DNA of 15,010 bases from CAYNLY01 sp964398225 (GTDB taxonomy: Bacteria; Pseudomonadota; Zetaproteobacteria; Mariprofundales; Mariprofundaceae), in NCBI GenBank assembly GCA_964398225.1, contig CAYNLY010000037.1:1-15010 (forward strand). Direction: 5' to 3'. The translations under genes were made by a program, and so were the position numbers. Below, piece by piece: positions 13,803-15,010 of the stretch (the first letter of the stretch is position 1; each line of letters begins with the position of its first letter). The notes below the pieces were generated by a model that was not told the DNA's origin, searched no databases, and worked only from the letters and a program-made list of their open reading frames with translations.

Positions 13803-14319
13803 AACGATCTTCGATGCGCGCGCGGTGTCCGAGGCGCTGGACCGGATGGCCCAAGGCATCGCCGCCGCAGGCGATGAAATCGCGCTTCTGGGCATCCAGC
13901 GCGGTGGCGCGCGGGTGGCCGACGCGATCGAAGACCGGCTTGCCGGGATGGGACGCCGCGTGCTGCGCGGCAACCTCGACATCAGTTTCTATCGCGACGA
14001 TCTGGACACCATCGGCCCCAATCCGGAAGTGCGGCCGAGCCGGATTCCGTTCGACGTGACCGACCGGGCGCTCTGGCTCGTGGACGACGTCCTCTACACC
14101 GGGCGCACGATCCGCGCGGCACTCGGCGAGATCTTCGACTACGGCAGGCCCGCATGCGTCCGCCTGGCGGTGCTCGTGGACCGGGGCGGCCGCGAGTTGC
14201 CGATCGCGCCCGATCTCGTGGGGCTTACCCACATCGCCGACGCCGGCTGCTCGGTCAAGCTCGTGGCCGATGTCCCGCCGGAGCGCTGGACCATCGAAAG
14301 CCGGCGGGTGCGCGCATGA
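13795..14319 (+). CDS. pyrR: Bifunctional PyrR: pyrimidine regulator / uracil phosphoribosyltransferase
   Basis: PyrR belongs to the type I phosphoribosyltransferases and can make UMP from uracil and PRPP. In Gram-positive bacteria it also binds pyr mRNA to promote attenuation. The PRPP loop VDDVLYTGRT (96-105) is the PyrR signature, with IQRGG at 34-38 and DISFYRDDL at 62-70. Length is 174, against 181 in Bacillus. I choose GTG 13795 because GGAG (13784-13787) lies seven bases upstream. A TTG at 13771 is the only earlier start and would add eight residues. It overlaps ruvX by eight bases and pyrB by four (ATGA). No leader or attenuator is present between these genes, so an RNA-binding role on this operon is not evident, and UPRTase activity is the safer reading. 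Confidence 0.93.
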   Translation: MAETIFDARAVSEALDRMAQGIAAAGDEIALLGIQRGGARVADAIEDRLAGMGRRVLRGNLDISFYRDDLDTIGPNPEVRPSRIPFDVTDRALWLVDDVLYTGRTIRAALGEIFDYGRPACVRLAVLVDRGGRELPIAPDLVGLTHIADAGCSVKLVADVPPERWTIESRRVRA

Positions 14320-15010
14320 AGCCGATCCGGCATGTGCTCGGGATACGGGAGCTCGATGCGGAGCAGATCGAGTATCTGATTGCGCTCGGTGAATCGTTTC
14401 TGGAACTCTCGCGCCGGCCGGTGCGCAAGGCGCCCACGCTGCGCGGCAAGACGGTGATCAATCTGTTCTTCGAAAGCTCCACGCGCACGCGCACGAGCTT
14501 CGAGATCGCCGGCAAGCGGCTTTCGGCGGACGTGATCAACATCTCGGCCCAGGCCTCGGCGGTGAAGAAAGGGGAATCCCTGCTCGATACCGCGCAGACG
14601 CTTGCCGCAATGCGCCCGCACGTGCTCGTGATGAGGCATTCGCTGGCGGGCGCCTGCCATTTTCTTGCCGAACATCTTAAGGGCACGGCCATTGTCAATG
14701 CCGGCGACGGGGCGCACGAGCATCCCACGCAGGTGTTGACCGATCTGCTGACGCTGAAAACCCAGGCGGGCGGCTGGGCGGGCAAGCGCGTCACGATCGT
14801 TGGCGACATCGCGCATTCGCGCGTGGCGCGCTCGCATCTGCTCGCGGCGCCAAAGCTCGGCTACCGCGTGCGCCTGGTGGCGCCGAAGACGCTGCTGCCG
14901 GCCGAAGTGGAGCGCTTCGGTTGCGAGGTGTGCCACGATTTCGATGCGGCGCTTGCCGACAGCGACGTGATCTACATGCTGCGCATCCAGTCCGAGCGCC
15001 TGGCCGATGC
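14316..15010 (+). CDS. pyrB: Aspartate carbamoyltransferase catalytic subunit (cut by window end)
   Basis: PyrB joins carbamoyl phosphate and aspartate to N-carbamoylaspartate, the committed step of pyrimidine synthesis. The 231 visible codons begin MKPIRHVLGIRELDAEQIEY. They cover the whole carbamoyl-phosphate domain and the start of the aspartate domain. ESSTRTRTSFE (53-63) holds the phosphate-binding STRTR. AVKKGESLLDT (82-92) is the mobile loop that reaches the neighbouring active site in the trimer, and HPTQ is at 136-139. VGDIAHSRVARS is as expected for the family. About 80-100 residues are missing past the window. The ATG overlaps the pyrR TGA (ATGA), showing coupling. pyrB after pyrR is a conserved order in several proteobacterial groups, often followed by pyrC, which cannot be seen here. 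Confidence 0.96.
   Translation, partial: MKPIRHVLGIRELDAEQIEYLIALGESFLELSRRPVRKAPTLRGKTVINLFFESSTRTRTSFEIAGKRLSADVINISAQASAVKKGESLLDTAQTLAAMRPHVLVMRHSLAGACHFLAEHLKGTAIVNAGDGAHEHPTQVLTDLLTLKTQAGGWAGKRVTIVGDIAHSRVARSHLLAAPKLGYRVRLVAPKTLLPAEVERFGCEVCHDFDAALADSDVIYMLRIQSERLAD

Noticed and set aside
1..15010. CRISPR arrays, tRNA or rRNA genes, insertion sequences, toxin-antitoxin or defence genes
   Set aside because: No repeated spacers, cloverleaf sequences, transposase motifs or defence domains were seen on either strand. Nearly all bases belong to conserved housekeeping genes.

Overview
The window is GC-rich bacterial chromosome, probably from a draft or metagenome assembly, because it contains a run of 100 N. 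The left part has the order rpmH, rnpA, yidD, yidC, mnmE, mnmG, rsmG, parA, parB, which is typical of the region next to the replication origin in Proteobacteria. The protein sequences (YidC with a large periplasmic domain, MnmG, PrmA, a proteobacterial-type phosphoribulokinase) point to a gammaproteobacterium or a close relative. The phosphoribulokinase suggests an autotroph using the Calvin-Benson-Bassham cycle. I cannot name the genus from sequence alone, and dnaA and the origin itself are not visible.

Layout. (1) 1-2444: a near-consensus sigma70-type promoter drives rpmH, rnpA, yidD and yidC, which are joined by overlapping stop and start codons. They make ribosomal protein L34, the RNase P protein, a small membrane-insertion helper and the membrane insertase. 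(2) 2472-3794: mnmE, for tRNA wobble-uridine modification. (3) 3795-4891: a self-contained cbbP unit with its own promoter, a roughly 100-base leader and a strong terminator, placed between mnmE and mnmG, whose products work as one complex. (4) 4935-9019: mnmG, rsmG, parA and parB, tightly overlapped, with two near-perfect parS sites. One parS lies on the mnmG start and one on the rsmG stop/parA start, so the chromosome-partitioning system sits beside its own centromere. (5) 9016-11290: mtnA (methionine salvage), then a single-POTRA Omp85-type outer-membrane protein cut off by the gap.

(6) 11291-11390: the gap. The sequence to its right is the C-terminal two thirds of coaD (coenzyme A synthesis). 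The reading frame happens to stay open across the N run, so automatic calling would give a false Omp85-CoaD fusion. (7) 11708-12550: prmA on the minus strand, convergent with coaD and overlapping it by four bases. (8) 12551-15010: a short divergent intergenic stretch with a perfect 18-bp palindrome. It is followed by a compact plus-strand set: an FNR-like flavin oxidoreductase, ruvX, pyrR and pyrB. The last three overlap or nearly touch and look like a pyrimidine operon. pyrB runs off the window.

Most of the window is conserved housekeeping sequence, and I do not see a convincing new defence, mobile or biosynthetic system. The points most worth a second look are the paired parS sites with start codons inside them, the apparent non-canonical CTG start of rnpA, the inserted cbbP unit with a possible 9-codon leader ORF, the palindrome before the oxidoreductase, and the artefact at the gap.
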